A stretch of 64,000 nucleotides of DNA from Rhodomicrobium sp. R_RK_3 (lineage in GTDB: Bacteria > Pseudomonadota > Alphaproteobacteria > Rhizobiales > Rhodomicrobiaceae): NCBI RefSeq assembly GCF_002198715.1, contig NZ_MWLK01000016.1:1-64000 (forward strand), read 5' to 3'. The position numbers and the translations under genes are program-made. Below are positions 50,743 through 58,839 of the stretch, piece by piece; the stretch's first letter is position 1, and every line of letters starts with the position of its first letter. The notes below the pieces were generated by a model. The model saw only the letters and a program-made list of their open reading frames with translations, was not told the origin of the DNA and searched no databases.

Positions 50743-51099
50743 ATGCCGATGACAAAAATAACAACAACCACGATTGCGCTGGCTCTTTTGGCGACGATGA
50801 ACCAAGTCGGCGCCAATGAATATTACCGGCCATGGGGCGCGCCCTACCGGCAGCGCATCGAGGGCATCACCGTCGGAGCGGGGAATGCCAAAGCGGTGAA
50901 CGAGGCGGCGATGGTCATCGATCCCTGGCCGCCGCTGGTCAACAATCGGCGCATTCCCGCCAATGGCGCGCGAATGACCGGCGTCATCGAGCGCTATAAG
51001 GACGCCAAGCGCCTGCGCGAGCAGGTGCCGACGCTGCCTCCGGACCTGATTAGTTCGACTGGCACCGGCGGCAGCGGCGGCGGCGGGGGCGGGCAATGA
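50743..51099 (+). CDS. Small exported protein between the secretin and TadD genes
   Basis: This 118-residue protein has a signal peptide (MPMTKITTTTIALALLATMNQVGANE). A short mature region follows (YYRPWGAPYRQRIEGITVGAGNAKAVNEAAMVIDPWPP), ending in a Gly-rich tail. It sits where CpaD is usually found but is about half its length and not obviously homologous. A role in stabilising the secretin is inferred from position only. Confidence 0.7.
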   Translation: MPMTKITTTTIALALLATMNQVGANEYYRPWGAPYRQRIEGITVGAGNAKAVNEAAMVIDPWPPLVNNRRIPANGARMTGVIERYKDAKRLREQVPTLPPDLISSTGTGGSGGGGGGQ

Positions 51100-51109
51100 G
51101 GACGGCACG

Positions 51110-51673
51110 GTGAAGCCGCCTAGCACCGAGGCTCCGCTCGGGCAATGGCAGGCTGCCGGCATCATAGGTCGCCGGGCGGCCCCGCTGGCGCTCGCCGTGC
51201 TGGCACTATCGCTCTGCGCCTGCGGTCCTGGCAGGCCGAACGGCTGGGAAACCACGTCGAGCGTCGAGGACGCGGGCGACATCAAATTCTATCCGTCCGA
51301 TGAGTCTTACCGGCGAGGCGTCGAGCAGTTCAATCGCGGCCATTACGGCCTGTCGGAGCAAGCCTTCCGCGACGCCGTCGAAAAGGCGCCGCGAGACGCC
51401 GGCTCGTGGCTCGGGCTCGCGGCCAGCTATGACCGCCTGCGCCGCTTCGACCTCGCCGACCGCGCCTATGGGCAGGCGATCAACCTGACGGGCGAGACCC
51501 CGCAAATCCTCAACAATCGCGGCTATTCCTTCATGCTGCGCGGCAATCTGGTGACCGCCCGCGCGCTATTCGAAAAGGCCCTCCAGATCGAGCCCGAAAA
51601 TCCCGTGACGCTCAACAATATCATGCTGCTGAACGGCAGCTCACGCTACATTGTGCGGCCGGAAGAGCCATAG
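51110..51673 (+). CDS. tadD: TadD-like TPR lipoprotein
   Basis: This 187-residue protein has a GTG start. Its signal region ends in LSLCAC, a likely lipobox. It then carries two or three TPR repeats (GVEQFNRGHYGLSEQAFRDAVEKAP, WLGLAASYDRLRRFDLADRAYGQAI, NNRGYSFMLRGNLVTARALFEKAL). TadD assists secretin assembly. It ends 13 bp from the convergent tadC gene, with no room for a separate terminator. Confidence 0.85.
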   Translation: MKPPSTEAPLGQWQAAGIIGRRAAPLALAVLALSLCACGPGRPNGWETTSSVEDAGDIKFYPSDESYRRGVEQFNRGHYGLSEQAFRDAVEKAPRDAGSWLGLAASYDRLRRFDLADRAYGQAINLTGETPQILNNRGYSFMLRGNLVTARALFEKALQIEPENPVTLNNIMLLNGSSRYIVRPEEP

Positions 51674-51686
51674 GGCCCAGCCTCCC

Positions 51687-52622
51687 CTATTTCGGCCCGG
51701 TGAAAATATCGATCAGCCTGAGGATCGCCGGGCCGCCGACAATGAGGAAGATCGTCGGCATGATGAGCAGCATCACCGGGACGGTCATCAGCGCCGGCAG
51801 GCGGTTGGCGCGCTCCTCCAGCGCCATGAGCTGTTCGCCGCGCATCTCCTCCGCCGCGTTGCGCAGCGATTGCGCCAGGGGCGAGCCGTAGCGCATGCTC
51901 TGCGCCAGCGTGCCGACCACCGAGCGCACGCTCGGCAGATTGATCCGCTCGGCGAGGTTGGCGAGCGCCTGATCCCGGCTCGGCAGAATGGTGATCTCGG
52001 CCCAGGTCAGCGCCAGCTCGTCGGCGAGCGCGGGCTGGGCGCCTTTCAACTCGCGCGCGACGCGCTGCAATCCGGTCTCCAGCGACAGGCCGGCCTCGAC
52101 GCAGATCGCCAGCAATTCGAGCCCGCCCGGCAGTCCCGAGCCGACCTGATCGGCGTGGCGCTGCAATTTCCAGCGCACCAGCTTCATCGGCAGGAACCAG
52201 CCGAAGGCGGCCGCCGCCAGGGCGATCAGCACGGTCAGCCAGATCGAGCGGGTGGAGACCAGCAGCATCGCCAGACCGCCGGCCAGGGAGGCGAGCACGA
52301 TCCGCGACACGGTGAAATAGACCAGCGCAACATCCGCCGAGGTGCTGTATCTGGAGAACAGCCGCAAGATCTGGCGGTGTTCGCCGTCCGTCAGCCCGTG
52401 CGCGGCGGCGCTGCGCCGGCTCTCCTCCGGCGCCTGCCGCAAGGCGGCGCGCCCGGTTGCGCCGGTCGCCGACTGCACCATGGCAACGCGGCGGTCGAGC
52501 TGCTCGCCGCGCTCGCGCGTGCTGGCCGCCACGATCATGATCGCGCCGCCTATGAACAGCGCGATGACGCAGATGATCGGCAGCACGTTCGGCGACAGAC
52601 CTGCAAGCAGGGACTGGATCAT
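51687..52622 (-). CDS. tadC: Flp pilus inner-membrane protein TadC
   Basis: This 311-residue T2SF-family protein has hydrophobic segments near 10-28, 120-150, 275-305 and a conserved cytoplasmic domain (LPGGLELLAICVEAGLSLETGLQRVA, RSVVGTLAQSMRYGSPLAQSLRN). With TadB it forms the inner-membrane platform of the pilus machine. It starts 7 bp after tadB, and it is the last gene of the minus-strand operon. Confidence 0.9.
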   Translation of the reverse strand: MIQSLLAGLSPNVLPIICVIALFIGGAIMIVAASTRERGEQLDRRVAMVQSATGATGRAALRQAPEESRRSAAAHGLTDGEHRQILRLFSRYSTSADVALVYFTVSRIVLASLAGGLAMLLVSTRSIWLTVLIALAAAAFGWFLPMKLVRWKLQRHADQVGSGLPGGLELLAICVEAGLSLETGLQRVARELKGAQPALADELALTWAEITILPSRDQALANLAERINLPSVRSVVGTLAQSMRYGSPLAQSLRNAAEEMRGEQLMALEERANRLPALMTVPVMLLIMPTIFLIVGGPAILRLIDIFTGPK

Positions 52623-52629
52623 GGCCGCC

Positions 52630-53589
52630 TCATTCCCCGCTCACGCTCTTCATCATCACCCGCATGGTCAGGGTGGAGACGATGAGGCCGCCGGCGGCGA
52701 TGACCAGGATCACCCGGCCGCGCGGATCGGAGATCAGCGGCGAGAGATAGTCGGGCTGGATGAAGAGCAGCGCGGCCGACGTGACCAGCGGCAGCGAGCC
52801 GAGCACATAGGCGGAGAGGCGGATTTCGGAAGTCACCGCCTTGGCCTTGAGACGCACGGCGCGGCGCTTGCGCATGATCTGCGACAAGACGTCGAGCGTG
52901 TTGACGAGATTGCCGCCGGTCGAATGCTGCAGCGCCACGGCGACGGAGAAGAAGCGGAAATCGGCAAGGCCGATGCGCTGGCTGCTGGCGTCCAGCGCCT
53001 CGCCGAGCGGGATGCCGATGCGCATCTGGTCGGCGATCATGCCAAACACGGTGCTGACTGGCGGCGTCGCCTCGTTGCCGACCGTGCGGATCGCCAGCGT
53101 CGCGGGCAGGCCGGCGCGCAGCATCCGCGCGACCGTGTCGACGGCGTCGGGAAAGACGTCGGTGAATTTGCGCTCCACCCGGCTTTGCTGCCAGCCAAGG
53201 ACGGAATGCGGCAGCATGAAGCCGGCGCCGAGACAGGCCGGCACGGTTAGCGCCAGCGGCAGGCCAAAGGTGCGGTGCATCAGCAGCCAGGTGATGGCGA
53301 TGCCGGTCGCGGACAGGAGGATGAGGGTCAGCGCCTTGGCCTTCATGCCCCAGGTATGCTTGATGCCATAGGCGAAGAAGGCGCGCAGCCGCGCATCGAC
53401 CTTCGCCGCCAGTTTCTGCAGGGAGGAGACCAGCGAAGCCTCGGGCGCCTGCGCAACGGTCGCGGGCGCGACCAGCTTCACCCGGTCTTCGACGGCAAGG
53501 CGCGCATTGCGCGTCATCACCAGGACGGCGACCAGGAGGATGACGCCGCCGAGCAGCAGGGTGACGATGGTCAGGATCGGGATCAGCAT
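52630..53589 (-). CDS. tadB: Flp pilus inner-membrane protein TadB
   Basis: This 319-residue T2SF-family protein has an N-terminal helix (LTIVTLLLGGVILLVAVLVMT), a cytoplasmic domain with DAVDTVARMLRAGLPATLAIRTVG and ADQMRIGIPLGEALDASSQRIGLADFRFFSVAVALQHSTGGNLVNTLD, and C-terminal helices. It is the TadC partner. The gap to cpaF is 2 bp. Confidence 0.9.
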   Translation of the reverse strand: MLIPILTIVTLLLGGVILLVAVLVMTRNARLAVEDRVKLVAPATVAQAPEASLVSSLQKLAAKVDARLRAFFAYGIKHTWGMKAKALTLILLSATGIAITWLLMHRTFGLPLALTVPACLGAGFMLPHSVLGWQQSRVERKFTDVFPDAVDTVARMLRAGLPATLAIRTVGNEATPPVSTVFGMIADQMRIGIPLGEALDASSQRIGLADFRFFSVAVALQHSTGGNLVNTLDVLSQIMRKRRAVRLKAKAVTSEIRLSAYVLGSLPLVTSAALLFIQPDYLSPLISDPRGRVILVIAAGGLIVSTLTMRVMMKSVSGE

Positions 53590-53591
53590 GG

Positions 53592-54986
53592 TCAGTCGTC
53601 CCGCAGCTTTTCGACGCCGACCGCTTCGAGGAAGGCGTCTGCCAGGCCATAATATTCCAGCCGCTGCAGGAAGGCCGGCTGCACCGGCGTCGCCTGGAAC
53701 ACGCCCTTCAGGCTGCCATCCGGGTTCTCGCCCTTGAACTCGAATTTGAACAGATGGCCGAGGATGATGGTGTCCTCCTCCAGCCCCAGCACTTCGGCGA
53801 CCTCGGTGATGCGACGGACGCCGTCGCGCATGCGCTCGGTCTGCACGATGAGGTCGATACCGCGCGAGATCTGGCTGAGAATGGCCCGCATCGGCAGGTT
53901 GGCGCTGGCCATCAGCAGCATGCTTTCCATGCGCGCCAGGGCATCGCGGGCGGAATTGGCGTGCACGGTCGACATCGAGCCGTCATGGCCGGTGTTCATC
54001 GCCTGCATCATGTCGAAGGCCTCCGGCCCGCGCACCTCGCCGACGATGATCCGGTCCGGCCGCATCCGCAGCGCGTTGCGCACCAGCATGCGCTGGTCGA
54101 TCTCGCCGCGTCCTTCCATATTGGCGGGGCGGGTCTCGAGCTGGACGACATGCTCCTGCCGCAGCTTCAGCTCGGCGGCGTCCTCGATGGTGATGATGCG
54201 CTCGCCGGGATCGATCATGCTGGAGAAGGCATTCAGCAGCGTCGTCTTGCCCGAGCCGGTGCCGCCGGAGATGATGATGTTGAGCCGGCAGCGCGCCGCG
54301 ATCTCCAGCGCGATCGCCATTTCCCGCGAGGCCGTCCCCAGCTTCACCATGTGCGAGAAGTCGAAAATCGCGTGCGAGAACTTGCGGATGGAGAGGCAAG
54401 GGCCCTTCAGGCTGATCGGGGCGATGACGACGTTGACGCGGCTGCCATCGGCGAGCCGGGCGTCGAGCAGCGGGCTCGATTCATCGACGCTGCGCCCGAT
54501 CGAGGACGCGATGCGCTGGGCGACATGCAGCACATGCGCATTATGGCGGAACTTGATGTCGGTCAGCTCGAGCTTGCCGCGCCGCTCGACATAGACCATG
54601 TTCGGACCGTTCACCAGGATATCGGCGATGGTGGGATCGTGCAGCAGCGGCTCGATCGGCCCGAGCCCGATCATGTCGTCGACGATGTTGCGGCCGAGCG
54701 TGTCCTGCTCCGTCTGATTGAGCAGGAGCTTGCGCTCATTGGCGATCTCGGAGACCAGCCGGTCGACGACGGCGGTCAGCTCCTGCCGGGTCATCCTGAC
54801 CGCATTGACCGGCTCAATGCGCAACAGCACCTGGTCGCGGATGATGTCAGGGGCTTTCTTGGCCGTCGCGGCGATGGCCTCCATATGCGCGTCGGCCGCG
54901 GCGGCCTTGGCGATTTCGATCTTGGCGGCCGGCGTCGGCTCGGCGACCGGTTCGGGGACCACGGTCTTCTTGCCAAAGTCGCCCAT
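53592..54986 (-). CDS. cpaF: Flp pilus assembly ATPase CpaF/TadA
   Basis: This protein of about 464 residues is the secretion ATPase driving pilus extension and possibly retraction. Walker A is GGTGSGKTT (about 241-249), with the Asp box IITIEDAAELKL, Walker B-like RIIVGEVRGPEAFDM and the His box TGHDGSMSTVHANS. The ATG at 54986 overlaps the CpaE stop as TGATG; the frame continues upstream inside that gene. It is fully intact. Confidence 0.92.
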   Translation of the reverse strand: MGDFGKKTVVPEPVAEPTPAAKIEIAKAAAADAHMEAIAATAKKAPDIIRDQVLLRIEPVNAVRMTRQELTAVVDRLVSEIANERKLLLNQTEQDTLGRNIVDDMIGLGPIEPLLHDPTIADILVNGPNMVYVERRGKLELTDIKFRHNAHVLHVAQRIASSIGRSVDESSPLLDARLADGSRVNVVIAPISLKGPCLSIRKFSHAIFDFSHMVKLGTASREMAIALEIAARCRLNIIISGGTGSGKTTLLNAFSSMIDPGERIITIEDAAELKLRQEHVVQLETRPANMEGRGEIDQRMLVRNALRMRPDRIIVGEVRGPEAFDMMQAMNTGHDGSMSTVHANSARDALARMESMLLMASANLPMRAILSQISRGIDLIVQTERMRDGVRRITEVAEVLGLEEDTIILGHLFKFEFKGENPDGSLKGVFQATPVQPAFLQRLEYYGLADAFLEAVGVEKLRDD

Positions 54987-56188
54987 CACCCGAAGATCCG
55001 GCTGAAGAACGACACCGACTTCTCCATCGGCTCGCCGGTCACCTTGCACAACATCATGGCGAGGCCGCGCTTGAACACGCTGGATTTCTGCGCCGCCTTG
55101 ATGCCGTAGGTCGCGGTCTCGGCGATTTCCCGGTCATAGGGGATGACGATATCGGGCGCCTGTCCGCAAGCCTTGGCGAAATCGATTTCGGCGAGACCGC
55201 CATGGGCCGTTGTGTGGTTGAGGATGTGGAGGGTGCTGCGCTCGGGCGTATCGGTGCCGAGGAATTCGCGCCAGCGGGCGACATCGCGGGCGGCGGCGAG
55301 GCTGGAATTGCTGACCAGCATGCAGATGCTCGATTGACGCAGCATGCTCGGCATCCGGAGCGCGGTCTCGGCGGGAAGATCGACGACGACGAAGCGGTAG
55401 CGCAGCACCAGCCGCTCCATCAGCGACAGGACCGGCTGTTCGGCGGGCATCAGCGGCGTCTCCAGCGATTCCAGGGATGCCAGCAGGTCGAGCCGCTCGG
55501 TGACGTGCTTGACGCCGCGCTCCAGATACAGCTTGTCCACGCGTTCGGGATTCTCGAAGGCGTCGCGCAGGGCGTTGCTCGGCACGGAATCCAGTTGCAA
55601 GGCCGCGTCGCCATTCTGCAGGTCGAGATCGAGCAGCATGGTGTGGCGTCGGCGCGCTTCGGCGAAATACCAGGCGGTGTTGGTGGCGATGGTGGTCGAG
55701 CCGACGCCGCCGCGGACGCCGAGCACGAAGATCAGCTTGCCGGTGCGCAGCGACGGTCGGACGGCATTCGGCGTGACGACATTGGCGCAGGTGCGGATCA
55801 GCAGGTCGCGGAGGATCGGCTTCAGGAAATATTCCAGGATGCCGATATTCTTCAGGTCGCGGTAGAGCACGATGTCGTTGCGGTCGCCGATAACGACGAC
55901 GCGGATGTCCGGCTCGCAGACTTCGGCCAGCTCCCGGATGCTGAGCACGGGATCTTCGACCCCGGTCAGATCGACCACCAGGAGGCGGGGCGAGATTTCC
56001 TTGGCCAGCGCGGTGATAGCGGTCTTGACGTTTCCGGGGGTGAATTCGGCATCGATGCTGAGCGCCTGTAGCGATTGCCGGATGATGCCCTCGGATTCGG
56101 GATCGCGGACGAACACCCGCGCCGTCGGCGCCGAGGGCCGGATCGGGCCGACGGCTGATGTGGCGGGGGCATTGAGCGTCTCGGTCAT
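54986..56188 (-). CDS. cpaE: Pilus assembly protein CpaE
   Basis: This protein of about 400 residues has an N-terminal receiver-like domain (ARVFVRDPESEGIIRQSLQA, VVIGDRNDIVLYRDLKNIGILEYFLKP, about 20-130). A MinD/ParA-like ATPase domain follows with the deviant Walker motif LGVRGGVGSTTIATNTAW and LLDLDLQNGDAAL, in which the usual lysine is replaced (GGVGSTT). CpaE localises pilus assembly. ATG 56188 gives the family N-terminus. Confidence 0.88.
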   Translation of the reverse strand: MTETLNAPATSAVGPIRPSAPTARVFVRDPESEGIIRQSLQALSIDAEFTPGNVKTAITALAKEISPRLLVVDLTGVEDPVLSIRELAEVCEPDIRVVVIGDRNDIVLYRDLKNIGILEYFLKPILRDLLIRTCANVVTPNAVRPSLRTGKLIFVLGVRGGVGSTTIATNTAWYFAEARRRHTMLLDLDLQNGDAALQLDSVPSNALRDAFENPERVDKLYLERGVKHVTERLDLLASLESLETPLMPAEQPVLSLMERLVLRYRFVVVDLPAETALRMPSMLRQSSICMLVSNSSLAAARDVARWREFLGTDTPERSTLHILNHTTAHGGLAEIDFAKACGQAPDIVIPYDREIAETATYGIKAAQKSSVFKRGLAMMLCKVTGEPMEKSVSFFSRIFG

Positions 56189-56216
56189 GGCGTGATCCGC
56201 GGCAAAGTCAGGCTCA

Positions 56217-57215
56217 TCAACGGCAATCGGTGGCCCGGGGGGCGAAGCGGACCGCGGCTTCGATCCCGGCCGCCGGCGTGGTTCGCGGCGGTGTGCAGGT
56301 CGGCTTGGGCGGGGCCGGCGCGGCCACGACCGGCGCGGGCACAACCGGTACGGGCCGGGGCGGAGCAGGTAGAGCCGGCGGCGAAGGCGGCCGCACGGCC
56401 CGCGCGATGCCGATTTCTCTCAGCGCGGGAGAAACGTCGGACGCCCAGGTCGGCGGCCTCGGCTCGGCGGCGGCGATCGAGACATCCGTCCCCTCGAGCG
56501 GGCGGATGGAAAGCTGGAGGCCGCCGAGCTGTCCGGCGACGAACAGGATCTCGGCCTCGCTCTCGCTGAGCTCGAGCGTAACGGTCTTGGGCACCGTGGA
56601 TTCGGCGGTGGGAGCAGCCGTGTCGGTCGAGGGCGGCTTGGCCTGGCCTCCGAGCGACTGGCCGACGGCGACGACGCGCAGGTCGCGCAGCACCGTCTCG
56701 CCGACCGACTTGCGCGACGGGTCGCCGGTCGCATCGCCCAGATTCTGGGTGAGGATGACGTCGACACGGTCGCCGGGAAGGACGAGACCGGAGGAATTTT
56801 GCGAGGCATCCACCGAAATCGAGGCGGCGCGCTTGCCGGACCTCAACACGGCGGCGAGAAACCGGCGGTCGCCGGGCATGACCAGTTCGCTGGCGATCAG
56901 CGGCTCGCCGGTGGCGAAATCGCGCCGCGTCACGGTGCCCTGCAGGTCCGCTTCGGTCATCTGGCCCTTCAGGAGGTTGCCGGGCCGCATTTCGCCCGGC
57001 TCCAGGTTTTTCCAGCCGATATCGCTCGGCCGCAGCAGGGTGCCGGAGGGCAGATCCCGCGTCGCCGCCAGGACCGACAGATTGGCCGGCTGCTCCACTT
57101 CCGTGACAACGGTCGCGGCCGGGCCGCCGAGCTGATTGATCCAGAGCACCGCCAGCGCGACGCCGGCGAGCACGAAAAGCGCACCTAGACCGAGCAGGAT
57201 ATTGCGGAAAAACAT
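56217..57215 (-). CDS. cpaB: Pilus assembly protein CpaB/RcpC
   Basis: This 332-residue periplasmic protein has an N-terminal anchor helix (MFFRNILLGLGALFVLAGVALAVLW). A SAF-like domain follows (VLAATRDLPSGTLLRPSDIGW, FATGEPLIASELV), then the RcpC beta-domain (AASISVDASQNSSGLVLPGDRVDVILTQ). The C-terminus is Pro/Ala-rich. It overlaps the prepilin peptidase gene by about 30 bp and precedes cpaE by 28 bp. CpaB stabilises the pilus channel. Confidence 0.9.
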   Translation of the reverse strand: MFFRNILLGLGALFVLAGVALAVLWINQLGGPAATVVTEVEQPANLSVLAATRDLPSGTLLRPSDIGWKNLEPGEMRPGNLLKGQMTEADLQGTVTRRDFATGEPLIASELVMPGDRRFLAAVLRSGKRAASISVDASQNSSGLVLPGDRVDVILTQNLGDATGDPSRKSVGETVLRDLRVVAVGQSLGGQAKPPSTDTAAPTAESTVPKTVTLELSESEAEILFVAGQLGGLQLSIRPLEGTDVSIAAAEPRPPTWASDVSPALREIGIARAVRPPSPPALPAPPRPVPVVPAPVVAAPAPPKPTCTPPRTTPAAGIEAAVRFAPRATDCR

Positions 57216-57769
57216 TGCGGAAGCTCCCTCGCGATGTAGCTGACGACACCACCGAAAACGGCCAGCGCATAGGGCATTGGCTCACCCGCAAGAATGCGGG
57301 CGCGTTCCTCTCTGAGCAGCCGGCCGAACCGGCTGGTATGCGGGTCGCCCCTCGGGCAATCGGCCTGCGGCGCGGCGGGGCTTTCCATGCGGCGGCGCAC
57401 GACGAGATAGACGCAGCCGAGAACACCGCCCGCCAGGGTGATGGCGGCGACGAGCACGCCGATACGCTCCGGCGGCACCAGCAGCGTCACGGCGCTGATG
57501 AGCTTGACGTCGCCGCCGCCGATCACGTCGAAATGGGCAAGCACGCCGAACCCAACCAGCACTGCGATGGCGGCCAGGACACTGATCCAGATTTCACCCG
57601 GACGCAGCATCAGGCCGATGGCAAGCCCGCAGGCAGCGATCACTCCGACAAATTCGTTCGGAACGATGCGCTCCTTGAGATCGGTCGCGGCGCTCATGCA
57701 AAGCGCCACCAGGCTTATCGCCCAGAACAGCGCATGCATGAATAGGAAGACCATTGCTGTTTTCTTCAT
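57185..57769 (-). CDS. cpaA: Prepilin peptidase CpaA/TadV
   Basis: This 194-residue A24 aspartic peptidase cuts the leader from Flp pilins. It has four to six hydrophobic segments, a first Asp site in SAATDLKERIVPNEF and the second in GGGDVKLISAVTLL, the GxGD motif. It lacks the N-methylation domain, as usual for TadV. It lies 110 bp downstream of the two pilin genes. Confidence 0.88.
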   Translation of the reverse strand: MKKTAMVFLFMHALFWAISLVALCMSAATDLKERIVPNEFVGVIAACGLAIGLMLRPGEIWISVLAAIAVLVGFGVLAHFDVIGGGDVKLISAVTLLVPPERIGVLVAAITLAGGVLGCVYLVVRRRMESPAAPQADCPRGDPHTSRFGRLLREERARILAGEPMPYALAVFGGVVSYIARELPQCFSAISCSV

Positions 57770-57879
57770 TCCAGCGGCGTACCGGGCCGGCTCTGGCCAC
57801 CGGCCTGGCCGTGGTCCGCGCCCCGCAAGGCGCTTCGCACAAGTTCAAGGCCGATCACGATACCGGCGAGATGACGCCC

Positions 57880-58074
57880 TTAGGTCGTTTTGACTTTGGT
57901 CGCGATGGTGTTGAAGGTCGCCGACAGATTGGTGCCGAGCAGGGTGACCGAAACGATGATCGCGAGCGTGATCAAGGCGGCCAGGATGCCGTATTCGATC
58001 GCGGTCACGCCGCGCTCGGAGTCGACCTTGAGCCAGCGCGCAACCGGCTTCGCCATATTATCGATGAAACGCAT
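57880..58074 (-). CDS. flp: Flp-type pilin, copy A
   Basis: This 64-residue pilin has a short leader (MRFIDNMAKPVARWLKVDSERG) cut after the Gly, followed by VTAIEYGILAALITLAIIVS with Glu at +5 and Tyr at +6, the Flp signature. It is almost identical to copy B from WLKVDSERG to the stop, with one substitution (Ser for Ala). It is probably a structural pilin. Confidence 0.92.
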   Translation of the reverse strand: MRFIDNMAKPVARWLKVDSERGVTAIEYGILAALITLAIIVSVTLLGTNLSATFNTIATKVKTT

Positions 58075-58086
58075 GATCTTGTCCTT

Positions 58087-58287
58087 CTAGGTGGTCTTCA
58101 CCTTGGTTGCGATGGTGTTGAAAGTAGCCGCCAGGTTCGTGCCCAGCAGGGTGACCGAGACAATGATCGCCAGCGTAATCAACGCCGCCAATATCCCGTA
58201 TTCGATGGCCGTCACGCCGCGCTCGGAGTCGACTTTGAGCCAGCGCGCAACGGGTTCGGCGAGTTTGCCGACATAACGCATAGACAT
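58087..58287 (-). CDS. flp: Flp-type pilin, copy B
   Basis: This 66-residue pilin has the leader MSMRYVGKLAEPVARWLKVD, then the same mature region as copy A except one residue. The two genes are separated by 12 bp. The differing leaders and shared mature part indicate a recent duplication or gene conversion. It heads the minus-strand operon, just below an AT-rich region likely to hold its promoter. Confidence 0.92.
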   Translation of the reverse strand: MSMRYVGKLAEPVARWLKVDSERGVTAIEYGILAALITLAIIVSVTLLGTNLAATFNTIATKVKTT

Positions 58288-58839
58288 ATCCGATCCAGGA
58301 CTCTAGAATTTCGACATTTGATAGTTATCTGAAATGTATTGCGTGCATCTTAATTCACAAGATGCCTTTTCATTTCTTCTGCCCTGATCGTAAATTTGGT
58401 GATATATATTTATCAAACTCGGTTTTAGTGGATAGTTAATCTATAATACTGTGTATTTGATCTAGGCGCATTGGAGGCTGAGCCGGGCCAATGCGGTTGG
58501 CCGTGGGCAGGCAGCCGAGCGGGAGGTAAGGAGCAGCAGTGCGCCGGCTGTTCCAAATGAGGGAAGATGCCTGGGGCGGGGATCTCGAAGGGCGCCGCAG
58601 CAACGGGCGCCGGAGATTTTCCTGTGCGCCCCTGAACCGTACACAGATGAACTGTTCACGCTCCCTGGCGAGAAACGCGCCGCTGCCAGCCGAAATCGTT
58701 ACGCGCGCCGGCCGGCTGCCCTGCGGCAAGATGGCCATCCGTGCAAAGATAATCTGGCAGCAACTCAATCGGCAGCTTGCGTGGCTTCGATGACGAATGC
58801 GGTTCGGCTGGAGATGGATGGTAAGGACGCGGGCGCGCT
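58288..58839. other. Intergenic region with AT-rich promoter candidate and no supported gene
   Basis: The first roughly 170 bp (to about 58460) is much more AT-rich than the surroundings, with TATATATTTATC and TATAATACTGTGTATT, and probably contains the flp promoter. The rest is GC-rich and has no convincing gene. A reading frame on the minus strand there is Arg/Pro-rich and lacks homology that I recognise. Confidence 0.6.
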
